A DNA stretch of 64,000 bases from Actinomycetota bacterium. Lineage in GTDB: Bacteria > Actinomycetota > Acidimicrobiia > Acidimicrobiales > Ilumatobacteraceae. The stretch covers positions 1-64,000 of the forward strand of contig JACQZZ010000103.1 in assembly GCA_016213625.1 (NCBI GenBank), written 5' to 3'. Below, piece after piece: positions 46,498 through 54,893 of this stretch. The notes beneath the pieces were generated by a model. That model had not been told where the DNA came from. It made no database searches and saw only the letters and a list, made by a program, of their open reading frames with translations. Numbering within the stretch: the stretch's first letter is position 1; each line of letters opens with the position of its first letter. Both the position numbers and the translations under genes were made by a program.

Positions 46498-47584
46498 TCA
46501 GGCGGCGCGGGGTTGGGGTCTTCGTGTGGGTGGTGCGCCGCGGGGTTGGCTGGTGCGGGTGGTGCCGTCGGGCCAGGTGATCTTCAGGTCCCAGTTGTTG
46601 ATCCATTCGAGTCGCAGGTCGATGCGGTGCACGAGGTGGTGATGTCTCGAGCAGAGCAACGCCAAGTTCGGATAGTCGGTGAGGCCGTGGTGTTCCCACC
46701 AGTGGATGTGGTGGGCTTCGGTGAACTTCACCTGCCGGTTGCACCCAGGGAACCGGCAACCTCCGTCGCGGGCAGCGACCTGTTTGAACAGATGCCGCGG
46801 CACCGTGTACGTGGCCCGACCAAAGGACAACGGTGTGCCGTCGGGGGCGCGCAGGATGGTGTGGATGATGCAATCACACAGCTTCGTGCCGACACAGCCG
46901 GTGTCGATCAGTTCGCCGGTCTGATCGTTCACCGCTGACGGTGCATCCAGGGTGGTGATGTCCATCGACATCGACACGTGGGGATGATGCCGTGGTGTGC
47001 CGTTGCCAGCGTGGTTCAAGTTGAAGAACGCCATGATGTCGAACAACGCATCACCACGCCGTTCCTCCGCGGTGCGGGTCTCTTGTTTGCCGTGCCAGGT
47101 GAGCGCGTTGTCGATCGCGGTCTCGAACTCCAACCGGCCGGCCGGGTCCAGGCTGAACCGGCCGAGCAGGTGACCGTCACCGGCGACGGCGGTGTTCAAC
47201 GTGCGACGCGGTTCGACGGCGGGTTCGTCGTCGTCCACCAGCGCACCCGCCCGTTGGCGCCACAGATCACAGGCGAGCGCGGTCTGTGCTGCATCCAAAT
47301 CGGCGATGTCCGCGGCGAGGTCTTCCTGCAACTCGCCGAGCAGTGACCGGTACTTCCGCCGATCGCACCTTTCCAACTCGCGCAACTGTGATGACGAGAG
47401 TGCACCGGTGACCGCGCATTCAGCGAACGCGTCGTAGCGGTTCAACAGACCAGTGCGCGACCGCCAGCGCGAACACCGCCAGCTGTTGCTCCAACTCGGC
47501 CCAGCGGGCGGCGAGTTCGGTGGGCGTGACCAAGATCTGGTCGGCGAACCGGTCGAGCACTTCCATGTCCACTATCGTACACAT
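46498..47584 (-). pseudogene. Broken DUF222-HNH endonuclease gene
   Basis: Two frames on the minus strand. The first reads from the ATG at 47584 (MCTIVDMEVLDRFADQILVTP) to about 47450; the second, lacking any proper start, holds the rest of DUF222 and an intact C-terminal HNH nuclease (CRFPGCNRQVKFTEAHHIHWWEHHG...LLCSRHHHLVH). The junction AHW|LLNRYDAF seems to lack 30 or more residues expected in the family, so an out-of-frame deletion is more likely than a one-base slip. Members of this repeat family are common in actinobacteria. An SOS-like box covers the start codon. Confidence 0.8.
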
Positions 47585-47590
47585 GTTCGA
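47575..47590 (-). promoter_or_regulatory. LexA (SOS) box over the start of the DUF222-HNH gene
   Basis: On the minus strand the site reads TCGAACATGTGTACGA, matching the actinobacterial LexA consensus TCGAAC-N4-GTTCGA with one mismatch. The gene's ATG (47582-47584) lies inside it. Confidence 0.75.
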
Positions 47591-47650
47591 TCCACGGTTC
47601 AACCGGAAACCCAGGAAACATATGGGTTTCACCTACTTCGGAATCCGAGA

Positions 47651-47854
47651 TCAGAGCAGGATGCTCAGGAGCACGACCACGGCTACCGCGGCCAGCACAT
47701 AGAGCGCTGGGCGCATCATCGATCGCTGGTACTTCCGAGCCCGAGGGTCGTTGTTCATCAACCCTCGCGCGGCGGCGCCGGCCCTCTGGATCTGGCCTTC
47801 GGGGGTGAACACCTCACCGGGCTTGCTGGTGGCGGGTTGCCAGTCCTGGTTCAT
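47651..47854 (-). CDS. Small single-pass membrane protein coupled to the deiminase gene
   Basis: A 67-residue protein: a hydrophilic N-terminus (MNQDWQPATSKPGEVFTPEG), a basic segment (NNDPRARKYQRSMMRPA) and one C-terminal membrane helix (LYVLAAVAVVVLLSILL). The ATG at 47854 overlaps the TGA of the deiminase gene (ATGA), so it is the fourth member of the urease-like operon. No family recognised; it could tether the enzyme complex to the membrane. Confidence 0.75.
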   Translation of the reverse strand: MNQDWQPATSKPGEVFTPEGQIQRAGAAARGLMNNDPRARKYQRSMMRPALYVLAAVAVVVLLSILL

Positions 47855-48894
47855 GTCGACACCTTCGGTTGCTGTTGGGTGATGCAGTGGATGCCGCCCC
47901 CGCAGGCGAAGATGTCGCGGGCGTCGTGGAGCACGATCTCGCGGTCGGTGTACACACGCCGCAGGATGTCGGCGGCCACCTCGTCGTTCGGGTCGTCGAA
48001 GCTGCACAGGATGACCGCGCCGTTGCAGATGTAGTGGTTGAGGTAGCTCCAGTCGACGAAACCCTCGTCGGTTTCCAGCGTTCGCGGCGCCGGCACCTCC
48101 ACCACCTCCAGCGGGCGACCATGCGCGTCGGTGCTGCTGCGCAGGATGCCCAGGTATTCCGTGCTCACCTCGAAGTCGGGGTGAGCCGGGTCCTGCTGCA
48201 CGTGGGCCAGCAACACGCCCGGCTTGGCGAAGCACGTGACGATGTCGATGTGGCCATTCGTGCCGTAGTTGCCATAGTCGGTGGTGAGCCCACGCGGCAC
48301 CCAGATGACGTTGCTCACGTCGAGGAAGCTCTTCAGTTCGGTCTCGACGCCCTCGGAGTTCCACGTGGGATTGCGGCGTTCGTCGAGCTGCACCGTCTCG
48401 GTGACGATGACCGTGCCCTCACCATCGACATGGATGCCGCCACCCTCGTTCACCATGCTCGACGAGAACACCTCGGCTCCAGCGAGCCCGGCGATGAACG
48501 CGCCCGCGTGGCGCTCGTCGGTGGGGTCGGAGAACCCCCGGTCGCCCCAACCGTTGAATGTCCACAGCGTGGCACCGAGTCGGCCGTCGGGGTGCGTGAG
48601 GAACGTCGGCCCGCTGTCGCGGCACCACGCGTCGCCGGTGGGCGTCTCGTGCAACTCGATCGACGGGTCGAGCAACTCGCGGGCGATGGATGACTCGCCC
48701 AGGTTGCACACCATGCTCACCGGCTCGAAGCGGGCGATGGTGTTTGCCACGCTGGCCCACACCCCACGGCAGTGGTCCAGCCACCCGTCGTCGACGGTGA
48801 ACGTGAAGTTGGCGGAGGGGAACTCCATCCAGGTGCGCTCGTGCGGCATCCACTCGGGCGGCATCGAGAATCCGGACAGGCGAGGCGTGCTCAT
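47851..48894 (-). CDS. aguA: Agmatine deiminase / peptidyl-arginine deiminase family protein
   Basis: A 347-residue guanidino-modifying enzyme. MPPEWMPHERTWMEFP at the N-terminus, GDAWCRDSGPTF, NEGGGIHVDGEGTVIVTE, GTNGHIDIVTCF and the C-terminal FACGGGIHCITQQ with the catalytic Cys (~residue 338) are all AguA hallmarks. Agmatine deiminase releases ammonia and leaves N-carbamoylputrescine, a ureido compound. No N-carbamoylputrescine amidohydrolase gene is nearby; instead the urease-like subunits are encoded seven bases upstream. The exact substrate is inferred from family only. Confidence 0.9.
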   Translation of the reverse strand: MSTPRLSGFSMPPEWMPHERTWMEFPSANFTFTVDDGWLDHCRGVWASVANTIARFEPVSMVCNLGESSIARELLDPSIELHETPTGDAWCRDSGPTFLTHPDGRLGATLWTFNGWGDRGFSDPTDERHAGAFIAGLAGAEVFSSSMVNEGGGIHVDGEGTVIVTETVQLDERRNPTWNSEGVETELKSFLDVSNVIWVPRGLTTDYGNYGTNGHIDIVTCFAKPGVLLAHVQQDPAHPDFEVSTEYLGILRSSTDAHGRPLEVVEVPAPRTLETDEGFVDWSYLNHYICNGAVILCSFDDPNDEVAADILRRVYTDREIVLHDARDIFACGGGIHCITQQQPKVST

Positions 48895-48901
48895 GGCGTT
48901 C

Positions 48902-50656
48902 CTAGAGGAAGTAGAGGCGGCTCAGCGAGACCGACTCGGAGGGATCGGAGTACACGGTGTCGCCGTCGAGGGTCACCATGCCGGTGGCGGGGTCCACGTC
49001 GACCGTGCCGAGGCGGTCGTTCAACACCAGGTTGCGCGGCCCGATGTTGCGGTTGTCGCGCACGGCCACTCGTCGGCGACGCGTGGTCATGTGGTCGTCG
49101 CCCGCATCGACCGCTGCCTGGCTGACGAAGGCCACCGACAGGTCGGCGGCCGTCGCACCGAACGACCCGAACTGCGGGCCCAGCACCAACGGCTCGCACG
49201 AGTCGGTCGTGGCATTCGGATCGCCGGTGACGCCGAACGCCGGGAACCCGCTCTTCAGCACCAACTGCGGCTTGGCCCCGAAGTGGTCGGGACGCCAGAG
49301 CACGATGTCGGCCAGCTTGCCCACGTCGAGCGACCCGATCTCGTGCGCCAGTCCGTGGGCGATGGCGGGGTTGATGGTGAGCTTGGCCATGTACTGGCGC
49401 ACGCGGTCGTTGTCGTGCACCGACGCGCCATGGCCGAGGTCCTGCTTGTTCTTCGCCGCCAGCTGGAACGTACGACGCACGGTCTCGCCGGCGCGGCCCA
49501 TGCCCTGCGCGTCGCTCGACGTGATGCCGATGACGCCCAGGTCGTGCAGCACACCTTCGGCACCCATCGTGCCGCCGCGAATGCGGTCCTTCACCATGTG
49601 GTGGTCGCTGTGCGAGTGATGGTTCAGGCCGTGCGCCGAGAAGATCATCTCGTAGTGCTCGTCGAGCGCGTCGCGCCCGAACGGCAGGGTGGGGTTGGTG
49701 CTGCTGCCCAGCACGTTCGGCACGCCGGCCAACTTCAACACGTTGGGCACGTGCCCACCGCCGCACCCTTCGATGTGGAACGCGTGGATGGTGCGCCCGT
49801 CGAGCACGCGCAGCGTGTCGTCCACACTCAGGCACTCGTTGAGTCCGTCGGTGTGCAGGGCCACCTGCACGTCGAACGCCTCGGCCACGTTGAGCGCCGT
49901 GTCGAGGGCACGTGCGTGGGCACCCATGTCCTCGTGCACCTTGAACCCGACGGCGCCGCCCTCCACCAGTGCCTCCACCAGCGGGGACTCGTCGCTGGAC
50001 GACCCGCGCGCCAGGAACCCGATGTTCACCGGCCACTGGTCGAACGCGTTGAACGCGTGACGCAGCGCCCACGGCGAGTTCACGCCCACGCCCCACACCG
50101 GCCCGAACTCCTGGCCGATGATGGTGGTGACGCCGGCGGCGAGCGACGCCTCCATGATGCGCGGCGACAGCAGGTGCACGTGCGTGTCGATCGCACCCGC
50201 CGTGGCGATGAGCCCTTCGCCGCTGATGATGGTGGTGCCGGTGCCGACCACCACGTCGACGTCGTCCAGCATGTCGGGGTTGCCCGCCCGACCGATGCCC
50301 GAGATGCGCCCCTCGCGAATGCCGATGGACACCTTGCCGATGCGACACGTCGCGTCGATGACGACCACGTTGGAGATGACGATGTCGCACGTCGCCTTCA
50401 CCGCGGCCGCCTTCAACAGCAGCCCGTCGCGTGCGGTCTTGCCGAATCCGGCCAGGAACTCGTTGCCGCGTTCCTGCGCGTCGTACTCGATCTGGATGAC
50501 GAGCCCGGTGTCGCCCAACCGCACCCGATCGCCCACGGTGGGGCCGTGGATGGCGGCGTAGTCGTCGGGCAGGATCTCGTCGGGGTGCGTGTGGCTGTGC
50601 GGCACGCCACCGTGCTCGTGGCTGTGCTGGAACTCGCCATGCGTGTGCTGACTCAC
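48902..50656 (-). CDS. ureC: Divergent urease alpha subunit with His-rich N-terminal extension
   Basis: A 584-residue amidohydrolase-fold UreC. Nickel-site residues are present: H159 and H161 (DTHVH), the carbamylated K239 (GFKVHED), H268 (VALHTD), H294 (HAFHIEG) and D382 (SSDAQ). The flap differs: MVCHHL of canonical ureases is replaced by FSAHGL (A341 for the usual Cys; the His is retained as H342), followed by a histidine cluster (H346, H347, H349, H352, H353). Residues 1-24 carry eight His, a nickel-storage-like tail usually seen on accessory proteins. The start is a GTG overlapping the ureAB stop (GTGA). No ureD, ureE, ureF or ureG is in the window. Confidence 0.92.
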   Translation of the reverse strand: MSQHTHGEFQHSHEHGGVPHSHTHPDEILPDDYAAIHGPTVGDRVRLGDTGLVIQIEYDAQERGNEFLAGFGKTARDGLLLKAAAVKATCDIVISNVVVIDATCRIGKVSIGIREGRISGIGRAGNPDMLDDVDVVVGTGTTIISGEGLIATAGAIDTHVHLLSPRIMEASLAAGVTTIIGQEFGPVWGVGVNSPWALRHAFNAFDQWPVNIGFLARGSSSDESPLVEALVEGGAVGFKVHEDMGAHARALDTALNVAEAFDVQVALHTDGLNECLSVDDTLRVLDGRTIHAFHIEGCGGGHVPNVLKLAGVPNVLGSSTNPTLPFGRDALDEHYEMIFSAHGLNHHSHSDHHMVKDRIRGGTMGAEGVLHDLGVIGITSSDAQGMGRAGETVRRTFQLAAKNKQDLGHGASVHDNDRVRQYMAKLTINPAIAHGLAHEIGSLDVGKLADIVLWRPDHFGAKPQLVLKSGFPAFGVTGDPNATTDSCEPLVLGPQFGSFGATAADLSVAFVSQAAVDAGDDHMTTRRRRVAVRDNRNIGPRNLVLNDRLGTVDVDPATGMVTLDGDTVYSDPSESVSLSRLYFL

Positions 50657-51342
50657 GACGACGCCCCCAGGTAGCCCTGCTCGGCAGCTCTGGCCAGCGC
50701 GGCCGCCTTCGCCCCCGGTGCGTCGAGCGGACCGTCGACCAGACCGGCGAAACCGATGGCGATGCGCGCCCCACCGATGGGCAGCAGCGGGGCCTCGGTG
50801 GGCTCGCCCGGTTCGAACCGCTTCGCCGCCCCGGCCGGGATGGCCAACCGCATGCCGTACGCGACGGCCCGGTCGAACGACAGTCGCGAGTTGACCTCGA
50901 AGAAGTGGAAGTGCGACGTGATGCTCACCGGTACGTCGGACGTGTTGGTGACGGTGACGTACACGAGACCCGCGGGAGCGACGGACTCGCGCTCGGCGGC
51001 CAGCACCGCGCCCGGCGCATCGGCGCCCATGCCCGCATCTTCGCCGAACGGATCGCGCACCACCACCATGCGGGTGCCGTCGTCGAACACGGCCTCCACC
51101 TTCACCTCGCGCACGATGTCGGGCACGCCCGGCAGCACATCCGCCTCGGTGAGCACCGACGCACCCAGTGCCGCTGCCTCCATCAGTCGCCGGCCGTCGC
51201 GAGCCGCTTCGCACACGGTGTCGGCGATGAGCGCCGTGGCCTCTGGCACATTGAGCAACAACCCTCGGGCGCGACGAGCGCGGGCCAGTTCTGCGGCGGT
51301 GAAGATGAGCAACCGATCGCGGTCGGTCGGCGTGAGGCGCAT
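50653..51342 (-). CDS. Fused urease gamma-beta subunit
   Basis: A 229-residue UreA-UreB fusion. Residues 1-100 are the gamma part (MRLTPTDRDRLLIFTAAELARARRARGLLLNVPEATALI...) and residues ~105-229 the beta part (VYVTVTNTSDVPVSITSHFHFFEVNSRLSFDRAVAYGMRLAIPAGAAKRFEPG). Such fusions occur in Helicobacter and some actinomycetes. It starts at an ATG at 51342 and its stop overlaps the ureC start. A gap of only 44 bases separates it from the divergent VOC protein. Confidence 0.93.
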   Translation of the reverse strand: MRLTPTDRDRLLIFTAAELARARRARGLLLNVPEATALIADTVCEAARDGRRLMEAAALGASVLTEADVLPGVPDIVREVKVEAVFDDGTRMVVVRDPFGEDAGMGADAPGAVLAAERESVAPAGLVYVTVTNTSDVPVSITSHFHFFEVNSRLSFDRAVAYGMRLAIPAGAAKRFEPGEPTEAPLLPIGGARIAIGFAGLVDGPLDAPGAKAAALARAAEQGYLGASS

Positions 51343-51386
51343 GTCCCCAAACTAGGCGGTGCGAGCCGAGGGGTACTGTCCTGACC

Positions 51387-52103
51387 ATGCCCGACGTGCA
51401 GTTCAAGGACTTGGTCATCGACGTCACCGCCGGCGACGGCCGCGCCGCGGCGGTGGCGCGCTTCTGGGCGACAGCCCTCGGGCAGGAGTCGGCGGTCAGG
51501 AAGGACGGCTCGTTCTACCTCGTCGCCCCCGAGGGAGCGCCCACACGCACCGTGCGGCTCGACGAGGTGCCGGAATCGCCCGCCGGCAAGAGCCGCGTGC
51601 ACATCGACATCCGCGTGGCCGACGGCGACCCCGCCCCGCTGCTGGCCGCCGGGGCCACCGTCGTTCGGGCACCGGGCGACGACCAGTGGTGGGTGTTGAA
51701 CGACCCCGATGGCGTGCCCCTCTGTGTGTTCGCTCCCCACCCGATGGCGCCCGACGCGCTCGGTCCGTTCGAGCTGGTGGTCGACGCCCACGACCCATCG
51801 GCCATCGCCGAGTGGTGGGCCGCCCGCACCGGCGGCACCGTGGGCCGACGCGAGGGGACGACCTTCGCCTGGGTGGAGGGGGCGGCAGGGTTCCCCTACA
51901 TGTTCTGGGTGTTCACCGAGGTGCCCGAACCGAAGACCGTGAAGAACCGCGTGCACTGGGATGTCACCCTGGTCGACGCATCGCTCGACGACCTCCTGGC
52001 CGCAGGCGCCACCCTGGTGCGCGCCCGCGACCCGGAGATCTCGTGGACGGTGCTCGCCGACCCCGAGGGCAACGAGTTCTGCGTGTTCGAACCGCGTCAG
52101 TAG
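51387..52103 (+). CDS. VOC superfamily protein, two-domain
   Basis: A 238-residue protein of two glyoxalase-like beta-alpha-beta-beta-beta modules (VQFKDLVIDVTAGDGRAAAVARFWATALGQE... and LGPFELVVDAHDPSAIAEWWAARTGGTVG...). The second module ends DPEGNEFCVFEPRQ, the typical metal-ligand end. The substrate is unknown. It is divergent from the urease-like genes, and its 3' end overlaps the convergent baeRF-like gene by seven bases. Confidence 0.88.
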   Translation: MPDVQFKDLVIDVTAGDGRAAAVARFWATALGQESAVRKDGSFYLVAPEGAPTRTVRLDEVPESPAGKSRVHIDIRVADGDPAPLLAAGATVVRAPGDDQWWVLNDPDGVPLCVFAPHPMAPDALGPFELVVDAHDPSAIAEWWAARTGGTVGRREGTTFAWVEGAAGFPYMFWVFTEVPEPKTVKNRVHWDVTLVDASLDDLLAAGATLVRARDPEISWTVLADPEGNEFCVFEPRQ

Positions 52104-53113
52104 CGGGCCACTGCGGCGATCCGCTCGTGATCGGACAGCACACCGTCGCCCACGATCACCGCGCCACCACCGTGGCGGAGCACGGCCTCGATGATCTCGT
52201 CGACCACGTCGTCCACGACATCCGGCGCGTCCGCACGATCGGTGGGCTCGAGATGACCGTCGAGCACCCGGGCTGCGACCGCGTAGGTGTCCTCCACCAC
52301 GACCAGCTCGATGCGACCCTCCATGGCCATCGTCCACACTTCATCGACGCCGGCGGCGAACCGTCGCTGCGAGCGGGCGGAGTCGAGCCGCTCGATCGCC
52401 TTCATCTGCTGCTGGTCGATCCACCCCGCCACCAGCGGCCATGCTGCCCGGTGCAGATCGCTCCAACCGGAGCGGTCGTGGTTGCCGGCCACGACACCGA
52501 TGGCGTCGAGCTCAGCTGTGCCGATGGCCCGCCGAACGGAGCGTTCCACGCCCGCCACGACGGTGGGCACCGCGTGTCGACGCTGTTCAGCACGCAACGC
52601 GTGCACCACTGCGCGGGTCCACGAGGCGACCGACTGATCCTCCTCGCGGATGAGCGGCCATTGGTCGTCGACCGACTCGGCGAGGCGCCGTTCGTTGCCG
52701 TAGAGCATGCGAACGACGTGCTCGCTCACGGTGACGACCCGGAAGGTCGCAGTGCGATGGAGATCAGCGACGAGGTCGCGAGTGGCGAACGTGTCGTCGA
52801 TCACCACCCGTTCCACGACGCGGCGACCGAGACGCACGGCCACGGAGTACATGGGCGAGGCGCAGATGGCGATCGCCTCCGTGCCCACCGCGGCCTCCTC
52901 TTCGGCGAAGTGACGTCGGAGGGTGCCCACCACGTGCTCGCGCGTGTCGTGGTCGACGTCGTCGCGGAGGCGGCGATCCGCCTCGTCGATCAGTCGGTGG
53001 ATGGTGATCCGCTGTGACTGGTCGAACCAGTCCCCGGGAGTGGTGTTGGCCAGGATGGTGACCGAGGGGTAACCCACCTGGAGCTGCAGTTCGTGGAGCA
53101 GCGCGCGTTGCAT
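52097..53113 (-). CDS. baeRF-like (bacterial archaeo-eukaryotic release factor fold) protein
   Basis: A 338-residue protein matching the baeRF pattern: YPSVTILANTTPGDWFDQSQRITIHRLIDEADRRLR at the N-terminus, EAIAICASPMYSVAVRLGRRVVERVVIDDTFATRDLV in the middle and GGGAVIVGDGVLSDHERIAAVARY at the C-terminus. The family shares the eRF1 domain 2/3 fold and has been proposed to act on stalled ribosomes or in cellular conflict; function is unproven. The start is the ATG at 53113 with an AAAGG ribosome site. The 159-base upstream region holds a near-palindromic operator next to a regulator gene. Confidence 0.75.
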   Translation of the reverse strand: MQRALLHELQLQVGYPSVTILANTTPGDWFDQSQRITIHRLIDEADRRLRDDVDHDTREHVVGTLRRHFAEEEAAVGTEAIAICASPMYSVAVRLGRRVVERVVIDDTFATRDLVADLHRTATFRVVTVSEHVVRMLYGNERRLAESVDDQWPLIREEDQSVASWTRAVVHALRAEQRRHAVPTVVAGVERSVRRAIGTAELDAIGVVAGNHDRSGWSDLHRAAWPLVAGWIDQQQMKAIERLDSARSQRRFAAGVDEVWTMAMEGRIELVVVEDTYAVAARVLDGHLEPTDRADAPDVVDDVVDEIIEAVLRHGGGAVIVGDGVLSDHERIAAVARY

Positions 53114-53254
53114 GACGGACCTTTCGATGAGGGGTTCATCGAAGGTCTCTCCCACTCCACCGGAGTGGAGCCTGGTTGCCGAGCCGCCATGGGGACGACC
53201 GTGCTGACGGCAACCTGGTGTCGGGATACTCCCCTTCAGAGAGGAACACTAACA

Positions 53255-53272
53255 CATGTTCCATGAAACATG
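53255..53272. promoter_or_regulatory. Near-palindromic operator upstream of the baeRF-like gene
   Basis: CATGTTCCATGAAACATG is palindromic at 16 of 18 positions. The half-site CATGTTCCA recurs at 53628-53636 upstream of the winged-helix gene, suggesting that the regulator controls both genes. Confidence 0.6.
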
Positions 53273-53584
53273 CTAGTCGTTGCGGATGAGCGGTCCGAAG
53301 ACCTCCGTGAGGCGGTGGCCGGCCTCCAGCGGATGACGCAGGTTGCGGTCCATCCGCACGGCATACACGTTGTGTCGGCCCTGCTTGGCCCGCAGCACGT
53401 ACCCAGCCTCGACCAGATCCTGCACGATGCCGTGAACAGCACGTTCGCCAATGCCCACGCGACGGGCGATCTCGGCCAGGCGGATCTCCGAGTCCTGGGC
53501 GATACACACCAGCACGTGGGCGTGGTTGGTGAGGAACGTCCACGACGGGACCTCCGCAGGACGGGAAGCGAGCGCCTTTGCCAC
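53273..53584 (-). CDS. Small winged-helix (MarR/ArsR-like) regulator
   Basis: A 103-residue winged-helix protein (TNHAHVLVCIAQDSEIRLAEIARRVGIGERAVHGIVQDLVEAGYVLRAKQGRHNVYAVRMD); the recognition-helix region is RLAEIARRVGIGERAVHGIVQDL. It has a GTG start at 53584 and its TAG stop directly abuts the 18-base operator. Downstream on the same strand lies the baeRF-like gene. Probable autoregulation through the shared CATGTTCCA half-site upstream (53628-53636). Confidence 0.8.
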   Translation of the reverse strand: MAKALASRPAEVPSWTFLTNHAHVLVCIAQDSEIRLAEIARRVGIGERAVHGIVQDLVEAGYVLRAKQGRHNVYAVRMDRNLRHPLEAGHRLTEVFGPLIRND

Positions 53585-53675
53585 GACGCAACCGTAGCTC
53601 AGTCGTCGTGTTCAAAGAATCATCTGACATGTTCCACACTTCATGTGTTCATGTGCAAACTCGAGGACTGAGCCC

Positions 53676-54830
53676 TCAGCCAGCGAGCGCGGCGATGCGG
53701 GCGACGATCTCCTCCGCCTTCGGCATGGCGGACACGGCGGCGGACACCTCGACGCATCGGGCCCGCAGGAGGAGGTCGTCGAGGCCGCGTTTCATCGCGT
53801 CCTCGAGCGCGTCAGCCGAGCGATCCGCCGGCGACACCGCGACCGCGATGCCCGCCGCCTCGCCGGCTCTCGCGTTGTCGAACTGATCCGCCCCGAGCGG
53901 GATGACAACCTGTGGGAGCGAGATCGCCATCGCTGCGGCCAACGTGCCGGCACCGCCGTGCGACACGGCCAGCGACGAGGGGCCGAGCACGTACCGCTGC
54001 GGCACGTACTGCTCCACGCGCACATTGGCGGGCACCTCACCGTGCGCCGAGAGGTCCAGACCGACGCCCGTGGTGACGAGGGCATCGGCGTCGAGCCTGC
54101 CCAAGGCCCCCAGTAGCGCGGGCCACGGCGCCATCGGCCCCATCTCCGTGCCGAACGTGACGTACACGAGTGGCCGGTCGCGCCCGAGTGACCCCGTCCA
54201 ATCGGGTGCGTCGCCTGTCGCGCCGTCGAAGCCCATGTGCCACGTCGAGACGACCTCGGCGTGCGCCGGTCGGCCACCGAGCGCATCGGGCCACGGGTGC
54301 AGGTACAGGTGCTGGAACCAGCCGAAGTACGGGTCGGCCTGCAGCCCCTCTGCCTCCCACAGTCGACCGACGGACTCGCGTGCCGTGTCCATCATCGCCG
54401 GGGACGCCTCGCCGCTGAAGGCGACGGTGACGTACGGGATACCCCGGGCACTGGCCACCGGCGGTGTGGCCAGTTCGCACAGCTCGTGCACCATCACGTC
54501 GGGTCGGAACTCGTCGACCACCGACACGAGTTGCTCGCGCATCGCCGGTGCAGCGATGTCGGCGAACAGGCCCTTGAAGAACACCGGTCGAGCGGTCGAC
54601 ATGTCGACACCGCGAAGGTCGACCGACGAGCGGAACGCAGCGCCGCGATCGGCGAGCGTCGCTCCGGCCGGCACGGCGTCGAACCCGTACGACCGCACAC
54701 GCTCGACGGCGTCCGGTGCCACGGCCCAGCGCACCAGATGCCCCTGACGCACGCACTCGGCGGCGATGGGGACCAACGGATGGATGTGCCCGATACCGGG
54801 AGTCGACGTGAACAACAGCCGAAGGCCCAT
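53676..54830 (-). CDS. GT1-family glycosyltransferase (macrolide/UDP-sugar type)
   Basis: A 384-residue GT-B glycosyltransferase: FTSTPGIGHIHPLVPIAAECVRQGHLVRWAV at the N-terminus and a C-terminal donor-binding domain with RPLVYVTFGTEMG and VSHGGAGTLAAAMAISLPQVVIPLGADQFDNA, the GT1 signature. It transfers a sugar to a small molecule, natural-product style; donor and acceptor are unknown. No other natural-product gene is adjacent. It is divergent from the next gene. Confidence 0.92.
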   Translation of the reverse strand: MGLRLLFTSTPGIGHIHPLVPIAAECVRQGHLVRWAVAPDAVERVRSYGFDAVPAGATLADRGAAFRSSVDLRGVDMSTARPVFFKGLFADIAAPAMREQLVSVVDEFRPDVMVHELCELATPPVASARGIPYVTVAFSGEASPAMMDTARESVGRLWEAEGLQADPYFGWFQHLYLHPWPDALGGRPAHAEVVSTWHMGFDGATGDAPDWTGSLGRDRPLVYVTFGTEMGPMAPWPALLGALGRLDADALVTTGVGLDLSAHGEVPANVRVEQYVPQRYVLGPSSLAVSHGGAGTLAAAMAISLPQVVIPLGADQFDNARAGEAAGIAVAVSPADRSADALEDAMKRGLDDLLLRARCVEVSAAVSAMPKAEEIVARIAALAG

Positions 54831-54893
54831 GGGGCATTGTGCCAGACTGGTGAACGGGTGGACGTCGTACTACGGATTTCGGAGGTACACGTC

